This document shows positions 24,701 through 38,452 of a stretch of DNA of 64,000 nt, in pieces (position 1 is the first letter of the stretch; each line of letters starts with the position of its first letter). Source of the DNA: Brachionus plicatilis (lineage: Eukaryota > Rotifera > Eurotatoria > Ploima > Brachionidae); the NCBI GenBank assembly GCA_010279815.1, contig QEOQ01000141.1, positions 124,001-188,000 of the forward strand. Reading direction: 5' to 3'. Position numbers and translations under genes: made by a program. The notes under the pieces are model-generated. The model was not told the DNA's origin, made no database searches, and saw nothing but the letters and a program-made list of their open reading frames with translations.

Positions 24701-27700
24701 ATTTCAATCGCAAGTCCCAGTTCAACACCAATTCATTTATTGTACGGCTGAGTATTACTGAAACTAAAGATGCAGCCTTTGGTCAAATATTCAACAAGAC
24801 CGAGTATGTGCTGAATGTAGACGAAAACTGGATTGGACCTTTGGCTCATATTGGAAATGTTTTGCCCAATGTTAAAATCAACTACAAAATAGACGGCTTT
24901 ACCAATGAGCAGACAATTTTTTTGAATCAACATCTTTACATGGACCAAAATCAGCTGGTTCTTCGCCAACCACTTGACTACGAAAATTCGGACAAAATTT
25001 TCAATTTCACAATCACAGCTAATTTGAATGCAAACTTGGCATTTAGAACCAATGTGATCATTTTGGTAAATGACATCAATGACGAAATTCCAACAATGTC
25101 CCAAAATGAGCTGAGCGTGCTTTTGAATGCGAATCACAACACCAAAGGACAAATAGTTGCCAGTTTGTTTGCCACCGATTTGGACAAACAGGACTCCGAG
25201 AATGGACTCGAATTTGAGTCGCACAGTGACAAGTTTACTTTGAAAAAAATTGTCACCAATGACAAATTTTTGCATGGAGTTGAGATTGTGCTGGCTGAGG
25301 AGCTAACCGAACAGAGCCATCAATTCCTGGTGACTGTGACCGACAGCAATTCTCAATCGGACAAGTGCAATGTAACTGTCACTGTCAAAAATGAGAAAAT
25401 TTATGACGAGCTCAAATGGTCCGAACCGGAGTACCAAGTCACACTAAGTGAGGGTACCCCGGCACAGACTGTCATACTTGGCGTCAATGTAATCCCTGTG
25501 GGTCTCAAATCACCCGTTCAAGTCAGCTACCAAATTGTGGGTGAAAATCCATTCTATGAAATAAATGAACAAACTGGAGAGATAAAAACAACTGATTTAA
25601 AATTGGACCGAGAAAATCCGAGCGTTGAACAAAAATTCAAGCAGTCGACTTTTTTTGTACAAGCTCATTTCTCACTTGATTCAGCCAAGTACTGGTCGAA
25701 TATTCAGCCAGTTTCGGTGAAAATCGAGGACGAAAATGACGAAGTTCCTCTATTTGTGCAGCCATCCAATAATCTAACCACTGTGTCGGCACTCAAACCA
25801 GACCAAATCTACCAATTTCAAGCCATTGATCTGGACAAAGATGACACTGTGGTCTATGCACTGATCAACCAAAGCTTGGTCTCGTCAAAATCAGAAATAA
25901 ATTTGCCATTTAGACTGGACACCAACAATGGAAGTCTAAGCTTCAACATCTCCGAGCTGTCCGACCGTGACTATTTGACACTGCTGAAACAGGACGCCGA
26001 GCTGAGCCGAATAAAACTAGTAGTGCGAGCCGAAGACTCGGACGGAAAATACACAGACAATGTTTTATTTGTTGATCTGTCCATTAGAAAGCTGATAAAA
26101 AGGTCAGATCAAGGAGAACACTTGACACCAATTGTGTACAAACTAGAGCCAAAGATAGAACAACTAAAAATAATAAACGACTCAAGCTATTCTATTGAAG
26201 AATCAGTGCCAGAAAATAGCATAATTGCCGAGCTTGGCTCTTTTGTCACAGACCACAAGCTACCAATGTCAGAAAACTTCAAAATCGAGACATTAAATGA
26301 CACTTTGCACAATCCGGAGCTTTATTTTAGATACGATTACGAAAACTCGAATCTAAAGCTGATTAGAAAACTTGACCATGATTTGGTTACCAATCTAAGT
26401 CTTGTTCTGGTCACAGAAGACAATTTTAGGGTCAGATTTGATTTTGATGTTTTGGATGTAAATGACAAAATACCAGAGCTTGAAATGGATGAACAAGAAA
26501 TGGAAAAATTTGGTCAAAATTTGATAGTTGTGTCTGTGGACAATTTGGAGGACTATTTAAATTCAATAACAAAGACAGTTAGTTCAACACCGATTCCGCC
26601 GCGAAAGCCAATACCGGCCATGCCAGAGCTGGGCCTGCCCGAGAGACCACTAAGCTTCATACCTTACATCACCAACGAACTCGACCGAAATCGAGATGCT
26701 CTCGTCAATTTTGACAACACCAAGTTAATCAAAGCTTACACAATTCTAGACACGGACAAAAAAAATAAATTTGAGGCTAATTTTGATCTAAATGTTACAT
26801 CTCCAGCAGTGGCCAGGTCCTTTTCTCTATCAGTAAATGGCACGCATGTTCTTATTGAAAAAAATGATTCATCTTCGTCCGAAGACCAGGCTTTGATGGA
26901 GGAAAATTTACACAACCGATTCAGAATTGAATTGTCTGATGGAAAGAATAAAAATTACTTTAATGGTGAAGTTTACAAAATTGATGCCAGACAACTGCAA
27001 AGATTGTCGACTTATGTGCCTAGAAATGGAAGATACCGCGCAGAATTGTACCGGTCCGCAGTGGCAAACACCAAGATAAGTCTGGATCCAATGATTCAAA
27101 TTGAGAATCCGTTTCCGTACGACATTTTTGTCAAATTGAATGGTAAATTTGCCAATTTGTTCAACTTTGCTCCTAAAATGATACAGTCATCTTCTAATGT
27201 TAACTTTGGCCCGACTGAAATTTTGCTCAGCTTGAACAGGTCCTTGGAAGATCACGAAGACATTTTAATCGGCTCGACATCTATGGACCTGAGTGTTCAT
27301 CTATACACCAAAAATGACTATCTCAATATTTTAATGGATGTAATTGGAAAATTAAAAATTTCGATCAACTTAAAAAATGAGAATAAACATCAGCCAAGAA
27401 TTGAGGAAGTTTTGCCAGCCGGCCGTCTAATAGAACTTGACGAAGGGGTCTATCTAAAAAAAGAGATCGCTTCCATCAAGGCCTACGACCGAGACAAGGG
27501 TGATCCAGGCAGAATCGAGTACTTTTTGATTGGAAATTCGAACCTACTGGAAATCGATTCCAATACTGGCAAGGTTTATTTAAATGGCACTTTGGACTCT
27601 GAAGCCGATCAGCTGATTGTGTTTTTTTGCTATGCAAGAGACTTGGCACCGGCACCGTTTGGAAGAAATTCAGAGCTTCAGCGATTCGAAATTCGAATCA

Positions 27701-30700
27701 AAGATGTGAATGAGTTTACGCCGGTTATCCAGCCAGGCTTGAGCTCATTGACCCTCAAGGAAGCCACTTTTGATCAGGACAAAAATTTATACAAGTCTGT
27801 AGACAACTTTAGATTCGATTGCTATGACAGAGACTTGGATTCAGAATTGGACATAAGTCTTTCATCAATACAATACGTTTCCAAACATGATACCATGAAT
27901 GTAATAGATGCGCCCAAAAAGTACAATTTAAATGATTTATTCAGACTTGTGTACCAAAATTCGTCCAGCAGAAATTACAAGAGCGCCCTGTTGGCCTATA
28001 CGAACAAGCTTGATTATGAAAAGTTGTTCAGACCAAATGAAACTTTGATTAGAATTGATGTGTCATGTTCGGATGGTGAATTCGAGACAGTGAGCAAGCT
28101 TATTGTTAAAGTGGAAGATGAAAATGATAATGCACCAGCATTTGCTAGCAAAGATTTGGTCATTAACAAAGATGAATCGAATTTGTTGGAAAGTATTGTC
28201 AGAGTTGAAGCATCTGACCAAGACTTGTCCGCTCAATATGGTAATCAATCACTCAAGTACAGAATAAACAAATGTTCACCAGATACTTTTGATATTTTTA
28301 TTGATGAACGGACCGGTGAAATAAGCTCTAAGCTTTTGCTTGAATTTGACACTGATGAGGTAAAATTTTTACTCACTTTTTTTACTCTAATCAATATTTT
28401 ATTAATTAAATACAGATATAATTTTGTTTAAAATTTAATGTCTGTGAATTAGTAATTTGAAATTATTTTTCTTATTTTATTTAATTTTATTTATTTATAA
28501 AACTACCAACTTCCGTCGATAAGCCGCTTGGAGATCGATCGCTCTCCCTTCGGCAAATTCAGTTAGGTTTTTTTTTTTTTTTTTTTAATTTTAGATATAA
28601 TTTTAACTTTGATTAAAAAATACATTTAACAGAGAGAAATAATTGTTAATTTTTCAAATTTTATTAGTTTCTTATTTACAAATTTAAGATCTTTTTCTCT
28701 AAAATTTTTTAGAAATGAACCACTTTCGGCACAATTATTAATGTTGTCTTGTAGAAATATTTTTTAAAAAAAGCTAGTAAAGATTTTACTGTTTAAAGAA
28801 TTCGGCAAAAAAACATTCGATTGCTTTAAAATTGACAAAATTTATTTCTTTTATTTTCAATTTTTTTTTGAATAATTTCCTTCTTCGTCATCAAGTTAAA
28901 AATAATTAATAAAAATTAAATGAAAAATTAATAAAATATAATTTTGTTAATTTATAGTTGTATCCTTTTAGTTCTAAAGTTTCATGATTTAGTATACATT
29001 TTTACTCCTATTATACATATTCTTAAGGCTCTTTTTCAAACCTAAAAAATGGTGTATTCATCTGTTTTCTTAAAAAAAGAAGTATTGATCACTAAAATTT
29101 TCAGGAGATTTTTTAGAGTTTTTCACTATTTTATTAAGAAAAAATAAATTCATGTGTTAGAAGCACAGTTTTTTATTAAATCCTAAGTCTCAAGTCAAGT
29201 CCAAGTCCGAATTTGGGCTTTAATTTTTGTGTCTTTGACTTTAACTAGGCAGCAAAAATAACTAATCAATAGGTTATTTAATATTTTAAAATGTATTGCC
29301 TTAGATCTACCAGGAAAATATTTTTTTTAATACTTCACCATATCTTGAACCCCAAAAAATAAATTTGGTGCAAATCTTTGAGAGTAGGTAGCCAAAAAGA
29401 ATACTTTTTTTACTCCCCCACAAAAAAAAATGGCTTTCCTAGGTTTCCATTAATGCAAGATAAGGATTTGTGGTCGAAAAAGACCAATTCAGAAAGTGCT
29501 GTAGTTTTGACCGGGGCGAACCTTAATCATTCTGTAAATTTAAAAAACTTTTTTAATATTTAAAAAAAAATGAAAATTAAAAAAATCTATTTTATTGGTA
29601 AATAAATTTTTGAATTATTTTCCACCAATTTAGAGAAATATTTATTCAAATAATTAATTTAAATAATTTTAAATTTGCTCGTCATTAAAGGTTATCAAAA
29701 CTCGAACTCAAATATTCAACAACGAATTAGACTATGCAGAGCAGCTAGACTATTTCAACAAGTTCAACCGAATCAAATGCGAAATAATTGTCCAAGACTC
29801 GGGTCTTTACGGAGCTCCATCTAATGCATCCCTTTCAGATCGAATGAATTTGACCATCATGATCAACAACATAAACGACAATCCACCAGACATACGCTTG
29901 GACAAACACAGCGACAATTTGATTGAAGTCAAAGAAGGTGAACAAACCCGAGGTGCAATCTTGCAAAAAATAAGTGTTTTTGACAGAGATGGTGCCTCAG
30001 GTCTGGAATGCGTTTTCGGAACTGGCCTCAAGACCTCAGATCCATTTGAACTTCGAACAAGCCTAGACGCTCACGATCCACACATTACATGGTGCATCCT
30101 CAAAGTCCGCGATGACATGATCGTTGACTATGACATTGTCAAAAAATCTTACTACTTACTCGAACTAGTAGTCACGGACACTATGCCAGCACCGGTCTAT
30201 CCGAACCGGGGCGTTTCCCGGGCCCAAATTCGCATCCGAGTAATTCCTGTGAACAATAAACCGCCCAGGTTTGTCAACGGCAACGAGGAAACGTTCAATG
30301 TCCTCGACTCGATCCGGCCCAACACCTTGATTGGCACAGTCCTGGCAACTGATATGGAAAATCCCAATCCGGACCGAATCATATACAAATTTGACACATT
30401 TTTGCCAAGAGGCTCCTATGACAAATTCGAACTTAGACAAAGCCAAAACTCGACCAGCTCATACTGGGGATCAGTGGGCATATTCACTACACAGCGACTT
30501 CTAGTCTCCGAGAGTCCATACATCCTGACCATAATCGCCTATGACGGACCCCTTGAACTTAAGGACACGCTCTCAAGCCGCAAAATAATCCGCATCAATG
30601 TTCTCAACAAAGGAAGCATGAGTGTCTGGGTGAACGAAACAAATGGTCTGCCAGTAGATTTCTACACCGTGGACCTCGAAGAAGAGCAGCCCCAAAATAC

Positions 30701-33700
30701 GCCTTTCCTAACTGTTAAGGCCAATATACCGGACACCAATCACAAAGATGTCCTGCATGCCAGTCAAGTCACGTACTCAATGGTTGAAGAAAACAACACC
30801 ACTAATCCATTTTACACAATCGATGCCAGTAGTGGAGTCCTAAGAACTACAAGTGAGAGAATAGACTTTGAAAAAATGGACCAACCTGACTTGGTCAAGC
30901 AAATAAGAAACGTGAGAGTGCGTGCCACTAGTTCAGATGGTTTGTTCGCATACACCACCCATGTGTCAATAAACATTGTTGACGTAAATGACAACAAGCC
31001 GAAATTTGAGCATTCAATTTACAAATTCTGTGTAGTGGAAAACTCGACCGAACAGGTGGTGTTCGGCACTGTGCGAGCTTTTGATGCTGACCATGGTCCA
31101 AATGCACTTGTCAAATACAGAGTCATGGACGAGAACAAATTTGTTCAAATAGATGAAGTAAGTGGAGAATTGAGGAGCTTAGATGGCGGTCGAATTGACC
31201 GAGAAATGGCTGATTTTTTTAGCATCAAAGTCATAGCTTACGATGTAGATGAGCTTGAGGATGAATTGGATCTTGACATATGTGTCTTGGACATAAATGA
31301 CAATCAGCCTGTATTTGATTCTGACACTTTGGTTGAGCACCAAATTGATGAGAACTCGAATGAATTCAAATATTTGCTAAAAGCTGCTGACTTGGACTTT
31401 TCCCATAACGGTACTGTCTATTTCTATTTTGACAACGAGCTGAACTCGAATGAAATAAGCCAAAAATTCAGAATTGAACCAATGTCTGGCCTGTTGGAAT
31501 TGACATCTCCTCTTGACTACGAAACTAGACAAGAGTATAATTTGATAGTGACCTGTTCGGACAATGGCAATCCGTTTAAGCTCAAGACCAATTTGGCAAT
31601 AAAAATAAAAGTAATTGATTTGAATGACAATGGTCCTGAGTTTGGTGCCGCAAACAGTGTCCGAGTGCATGCAAATGAAGCTCTAAGACCTGGCCAAACA
31701 ATTGCCAAATTGAATGTAACAGACAAAGATGTAAGCACAAAATTCCGACAGACCAAACTGGAAATTGTATCAGTCAAATATTTAAAATCTTCAAATGAAT
31801 ACATCAGTTTGGACTCTTCAATTTTTGCCATTGATTCCCATGGTGAGATAATCTTGCGAGATGGACACAGCTTGGACTACCAGAAATTCCGCGAATACCT
31901 AATTGAAGTCAAAGCGGTTGATTTGGATAGACCTGAGCTAAAAAGTGTATTCAAATTGAGTGTGATTGTTGAGCCATCTAATGACAAAAAGCCTGTTTTT
32001 GAGCATTTTGCCGGAGGATCACGGCACACCACTCTGTATCGCAGGTCCCTTGCCGAGTCCAGAGACAACGAATACGTGATCGACATAGTCAAAGCAGTGG
32101 ACCCCAACAACCATGGAGTTAGGTACTTTTTGGACTCAGTGGTCGAACTAGATGCCAATAATAACACAAAATCGAATCCCAATGACTTGTTCAGCATTGG
32201 CCTAGAGGACGGAGCTGTGAAGACCAGAAAAATTCGCTCCTTCTACTCCGGAGACTCTTACGCTCTAGAGATCAGAGCTGTGTCCAAGCTAAACGAAAGT
32301 CTGAGCAGCACCACTACTCTAATTGTCAAAATAGACTCAAACTCCGACTCTCTTTTCCAAGAACGAGTCATCCAAATACATCTAGATGAAAACTCGTCCG
32401 CAAATAAAGTCCTAGTTCAACTTAAGCCCAGAGATGCCAATCGATTTCTTAACTACAGGCTAAATGATGAATTTTCATCACCCCAAGATTTGTACTCCAA
32501 ATGGTTCGAAGTGGACAGATCAAGCGGAATTGTGAGGACCACTGGTGATGCCCGAATAGACGCAGAGCAAACCGATGAGGTCCTATTGAGTGTTGATGTG
32601 CTGGACCAAAAAGAAAATATCATCGAAAATTTAATAGTTAAAATAATAATTAATGATTTAAATGACAACTTTCCAATATTTGACTCTGGCTACAATTATG
32701 AGCCGAGCATTTTGGAAGATGATGAAACCAGTGTTGCCATTGAACGCTTTGTCACAAAATTCAAAGCGTTCGATCTGGACCGAACCATCAACAATTCACA
32801 CACAACTTACAAAATAGACCAAGTAAGTGGACTAAACTTGGATGCATTCAGACTTCAAGTTGATGCAGAGAGTGGCGAGGTGAAAATTTACAAAACAAAA
32901 GGCACCAATTTGGATCGTGACTTGCCAACCATCGGCTCCAAAATTCGAATTCAAATTGGCGCCCACAACACCTTTGATCCAGTTGTTAGCACCAAAAAAG
33001 AAATTCAGCTCTCTCTCTTTGACCTGAATGACAATGCACCTAGTTTTTATGACAAGGCGGATGTTGAGCTTACACTGTCCGAGGACGAGCCTATCGGAAG
33101 CAAATTTTATCAGATAAAAGCGTTTGACATTGATGAGGGTGTCAATTCTCAGTTGGCATTTGACTTGGTGCCCAAGTCTGGCATTGTTGAGATCGACTCG
33201 GAGGGCTATTTGTATTTGGTTCGATCTCTGGACTACGAGATAAACAAAGAGCTGGTGTTGAGTGTGGTCGTGAAGGACAAATCATCAAGACCGCTAAGTG
33301 TGTCCAAAAAAGTTACCATCAACATTTTGAATGTAAATGACAATGAGCCAAAGTTTGCCAACTTGCCCAGAGAGAATAGAGAACAACGGTGCAGTTTTTC
33401 CCTAGTGGAGAATGCGCCTGGCCAACAGCTGTTCCAAATCGAAGCAAGCGATGCCGATTTTCCTCAAGATCCAATCTTTGACTTTAGTTTGTCTTCATTG
33501 AAAACAATGGAACACAAGACACGATCTCAAATCAAAGTCACCAACGATCTGTTCAGAATTGAGCCAAAAAGTGGCCACCTTTTCCTAGTCGGCGATCTTG
33601 ACCGCGAAAAGTTCGACAACTACATTTTAGAAATAAGCGTACAGGACTCGGAAATAAATGGGCTTCGTTTGCAGTCAAGTGTTGAGTGTTTTATCAAAAT

Positions 33701-36700
33701 TTTGGACGAGAACGACAACAGACCGCACTTTTTGCCGTCCATTCCAAGAGAGTACAAAATGTTGCCCATTGTGAACGAAAGAACATTGATCGGATACTTT
33801 GCCGCGTCCGATCCAGACCTTGGATCAAATGGAACTGTCACCTACAGCCTAAAGGACGACCAACTGGGCTTGTTCGAAATAAACGCAGACTCCTATTTGT
33901 TCATCAATCTCAGAAAAGTGACAGACAAAAACCACGACCTGCACGATTTGTACGAGTTGGAAATACGTGCACAAGATCTTGGCACACCGCTACAATTGGA
34001 CTCATCTTATTCCATCAAAGTCAAAATTGATCCAAATTACTATTCTTTTGATCAACAAAAAACGGACCGTCTCGAAATAAAGACGCCCGATTTTGTCGAT
34101 TTGGACGAGAATTCCGAGCCTGGCACAAAAATTGGATATGCCCGAGTGCTCAACTCGTTTGACTCGATAATCGGCGAGCCAAATTCTGGCTCCAAAAATC
34201 GCCTAGTCAAACTTAAATTCAAACTATTGACTTGTAATGACACTTTTGTGATCAATGAAAATTCGGGTCTGATTGAAGTAAAGGACTCGCGAAAGCTTGA
34301 CCATGAGTCACTCAAGGAGTTTGTTGTGACAGTAGAGGCCGTGGAGAGCCAAATTATGAGTTCGTTTTCCAAAGTGAGACGTGGCACGAGCAGTTTCATT
34401 GTCAAACTGACAAATTTAAACGACAATCCGGTCACATTTTCCGAACAAGTTTACCAAGTGGCCATGAAAGAAAACCAGAAGAGCGTGCCTTTTGATCTTA
34501 ATTTGCTTGTCAACTTGATCGATCCAGATTTGGACTCTGCCAAAACCAAGGCACTCAATCAACTGAACCCCATTGAGCTGACATTAAGCGGCCTGGACTC
34601 GTCCAGTTTTAGACTCAGCCAAATAAGTCCATTGGTGTACAAAATTCAGTCATTTGACCACTTTGATTACGAAACTCGGCAACAATACGAGTTTGTAGTC
34701 AACGCTTGGGACGGAGTGTTTAAGTCAAGTGCCAAAGTGGTCGTGAACATTGTGGACGAGAACGACAATCGTCCACTATTCGACAGAGACCAATACGAGT
34801 TTAGAATTGACGAAAATTCACCCATGAACACCCAAGTTGGATTTGTGCGGGCCAGAGACTTGGACAAGAGCGAACAGCACAATCAAATAGTCTACAAGAT
34901 AACAAATAGTCACGAGAACATATTCACCATAAATGAGAATTCTGGCCTGATCAGTGTGAGGGACTCGTTTAAATTGGACCGCGAGAGAGTCGAGTCATTT
35001 AATCTAACTATTTTGGCATACAATCCCGGCAAACCGGAATTTTTCCATACGACCATGGTGACCATTTGGCTAAATGATCTGAACGATGAGAGTCCGCGCT
35101 TTGAAGAGCCTGTTCAGCGGGTCAATGTGCGAGAAAAATTGACCATTTTGCCAAAGTATTTGGCCAGAGTGCACGCACTCGACCATGACTTGGGTACCAA
35201 TGGAACTGTCCACTACTTTATAAGAGCTATTAATGATAGGGCGTTTGAGTTTAATTCGGATTTGAATGAGAATATGACGGCGTTTTATATTGATAAAAAT
35301 TCAGGCGCTTTGTTTCTGAATTTTTATCTGGATGCCGATTTGGCAAGTGTGGAAAAGTCCTATGAAATTTTGGTGACTGCTCGAGACATGGGCGGAAATA
35401 GCGACGACTGTCTGGTGTTTGTCAATTTGATAGACATAAATGACCAGGCTCCATTGGTGACCAGTCCCATGCTGAATGAGTTCATTTTTATGGAAAATTC
35501 TCCACTGGACATGCTTCTCTTTGAAGTTAAAGCCTACGATCCCGACTATAGACAGTCGGCGATTCGCTACTCGCTCGACAAAGACCCTTTGAATGAATGG
35601 AAAAATTTCCAAATCGATCCAGTTACTGGACATGTGTATTCGCTGGTCAACTTCGATTATGAGACCAAGAATGAGTTTAATTTGAGGATTTTGTGCACCG
35701 ATAGCGGAATTATGATCAATGAGGAAACTGAGAGCAACAGTAAAATTGTCAATGATTTGGACCGATCTATTAAATATGAACTAATCACTGAATATAAAGT
35801 GAAAATAATGGTGATCGATTTGGACGACAATGAGCCAGAATTCAATTTTAACCAGACATTAAAGGTATTTTGCTTAAAACTTAAATTTTTCATTTAACCA
35901 TTGAATTTTTAAAATCAAACAAAAATTTTGAATTATTTTGACAAAAAATATTATTTTTAGGATTTTATTTTATTCCAAATATTTCAAAATTTAGTTTAAT
36001 TTATTTAGCAGCAAATTTTTATACAATTTGTGTTAATATATTGATGCTGAATATTAAAAAAAATAAATTTTTTTCTGTAACATTATATTTGATTTTTTAA
36101 TTTATTGATATTTTTTTTTATAAATTTAAAAATTTAGATTAGTCATAAAAGACGAAGTTTGAAGATTTAAGTTTAAATTTGTGAAATATTTGATTAATAA
36201 ATTTAATTTAAATTGAAGCTGCTAATTCAGATTTCTGAAAAAATGAATTTAATCAGTTTAAAATCAGGTTTGATTGATAATAATTTATTTGGTTTTATCC
36301 AGAGTTGCTTAAAAGTCCCAAAAAAAAAGTCCAAGTCCTGACTTTAAAATTTTTTCTTTGTCTTTGCTCGGACTTTTGAAAAAAAAAAGTCGGGACTTGT
36401 GACTTTTAAACAACTCTGGTTTTATCAGACGTTAAGAAGCTTTTAGAAATTTTTTAATTTAAAATTAATTTATTTGCAAATTTTAGTAATTATCATTAAA
36501 AATTGCTTCTTTATTTAAGTTGTCTAGGTAAATTCATTTGCTTAATTTTTTTACAATTGCTTGAAATTTAATTAAAGATACGCAGAGATTTTTCTTTTGA
36601 AATTTTTATAAAAATCTGTAATTTAAAACTGAAAAATTGAATTTTTTTAAATGAACTTTGGTAATAAACTGGAATATTTTAAGTGTTTTCTTATTCTTGG

Positions 36701-38452
36701 AAATTTGCTTGATTTCAAAATTAAATGAGTATGCGTTAAGTATTCTTGAATACTTAAAAATACTTATATTAGTATTTCTGAATGCTTTACTTAATTAATT
36801 TCAATTTTAAAATAATTTTTTAAAAGGTGAATGTGAGTGAAAATTTGGATATTGGATCGTTGGTCACTGTTTTACCATTAGCATTCGATCGGGACAGTTT
36901 ACCCGAAAACAATCAAATAAAATATTTTATAATTGAGGGCAAAGCAGATGGAAAATTTTCACTAAATGAAACAACCGGTGAAATTTATTTGATGGATGAA
37001 CTGGAACGAAAGGAGAGAGATATTTATGATTTGGTGATTCAAGCAACCAGCAAGGACCAAATTGGTCCCAATGTTCACTTGGATGATAAATCTACCCTCA
37101 GGGTTCAATTAATTGTCGTCAAGGACAAACTATTCATCGAATTTGACGAACAAGAATATTACCTTAGTGTTCAATTAGAGGATTCTGACCAAAACTTGAA
37201 CACAACCGAAAAACGAATGTACAAATTCGAAGATTTAAAAAATCAACAGTCAAGTCAACTGTCCATGGACATGAACGCCTTCCGCAAGTCGGCAATTTTT
37301 TACGCCAAATCTCATTTAATCAAAAGAAAAATAAAGCGAGTGGTCAAATTTAGGATAGAAATGCTGCAAATAATTCGCAATAACGAAAAAATTTTGACCA
37401 AATTACCAAACCACTTGGTGTCTCATTCGAACCACAGTCAAATTCAGCAAATGCTTGAATCAAATTTTGATCCAAAGCTGTTCACAATAGACCAAATAAA
37501 CGGTAAAGTCTACATCAACAAGGAATTTGCGCAGAAAGAAAATTACCAAATTGGAGATCGATTTGTGCTCACGTTGTCAGCTTGGTCCCCAAGTCAATAC
37601 TCAGATGAAACAGAAAACACAATAACTCAGCTCACGATTCGATTGACTGACAAAGATTACAGTTTTATAATGCCTTTGAAGAGCCATGATCTAGAGGACA
37701 TCATGTTCCACTCACTCAATCCACTGAGACCCAAGTACATACCCAGGATTTTGCAGGCTGATGGCGTCAAAGTTGCCATTCAAGACCTGCTAGCTATCAA
37801 GTCAAGTGGTTCTGAGTCCACAAAATATAGCCTTGTAATTCAAGTCGAAGCCAAACAAGAGCAAAAGACTTTAGATTTGGAATTGTTTTTGAAAATATGG
37901 AAAAACTATTCGCCATCAAGGGCATTCATGAACGAGTTTGAGCATGGCTTTATTGATCCAAGACCACTGCGAACTAGAGCTGATGATACAGACATATTCA
38001 GCATTTACAAACCATTCTATTCAAGCTGGCTGTTCTGGTTACTTTTCTTTATTGGATGCTTGCTTGTTATAATTCTCATATTTTTCGTATTCTGTTTGCG
38101 TCAGAATCACAAGCAGCAAAAAATATCGTAAGTTGTTGTGACTGGAGTTTTAAAAGTTTTAAAAAAATTATTTTATTTATTTAGAAAAAAACCCGGAATT
38201 ATAATAGAATACCCGCCAGGAGTAAATCCGATCTATAATGATGGAGTATTGTCATTAAACAAGTGAGTTGAAAGGGAGTTAAATTTTATAGGAATAAACT
38301 GTGTTTTTTTTTCTAGAAATACTAGGCCGAGTTCTGTTAAGCGAAAAGTTGTGCCTGTTGAAATTGGTAATTCGCCTGCGACAATAAAGAGTGATGACGG
38401 ATACGAAGAAAAAGAGTTAAGAATTGATTTTGACGATGAAGAAGAAGTGTAA
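21799..38452 (+). CDS. Giant non-classical cadherin (about 33-35 cadherin repeats, one membrane segment)
   Basis: Five exons (21799..28359, 29691..35864, 36827..38127, 38185..38262, 38317..38452) join in frame to 4749 residues. A signal peptide follows the ATG at 21799. The ectodomain is almost wholly cadherin repeats: I count about 33-35 calcium-linker positions, canonical in the second half (LNDNQP, VNDNKP, ENDNRP, LDDNEP) and more degenerate in the first. The last two ectodomain units lack clear DxNDN linkers. One transmembrane helix (about 4645-4670, SWLFWLLFFIGCLLVII) is followed by a ~80-residue acidic cytoplasmic tail. No EGF or laminin-G domain is seen before the membrane, unlike Fat and CELSR proteins, and no catenin-binding tail is obvious. 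The repeat count recalls Fat; the simple architecture recalls Dachsous or CDH23; orthology is unresolved. The first three exons are 6.6, 6.2 and 1.3 kb, in contrast to the tiny exons of neighbouring genes. Confidence 0.93.
28360..29690. other. Cadherin intron 1 (1.3 kb) with repeat fragments
   Basis: Bounded by GAG|GTAAAA and ATTAAAG|GTT. It holds a GC-rich patch at about 28501-28568 (TTCCGTCGATAAGCCGC core) directly before an 18-base T run, perhaps an inverted poly(A)-tailed retroposon remnant. It also holds a fragment at about 29183-29260 (AAGTCTCAAGTCAAGTCC) matching the hAT family of this window without an identifiable partner end. Confidence 0.6.
36300..36418. mobile_element. hAT-type miniature element in cadherin intron 2
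   Basis: A 119-bp element with inverted ends CAGAGTTGCTTAAAAGTC and GACTTTTAAACAACTCTG. It is flanked by perfect 8-bp duplications GTTTTATC (36292-36299 and 36419-36426). The two halves pair over most of their length. It is the smallest complete member of the family also found at 17150, 40308 and 41594. The host intron (35865-36826) is otherwise featureless AT-rich DNA. Confidence 0.92.

Noticed and set aside
24733..25275. 180-residue minus-strand frame within the cadherin
   Set aside because: Shadow of the cadherin exon; the cadherin frame explains the base pattern and the minus product resembles nothing.
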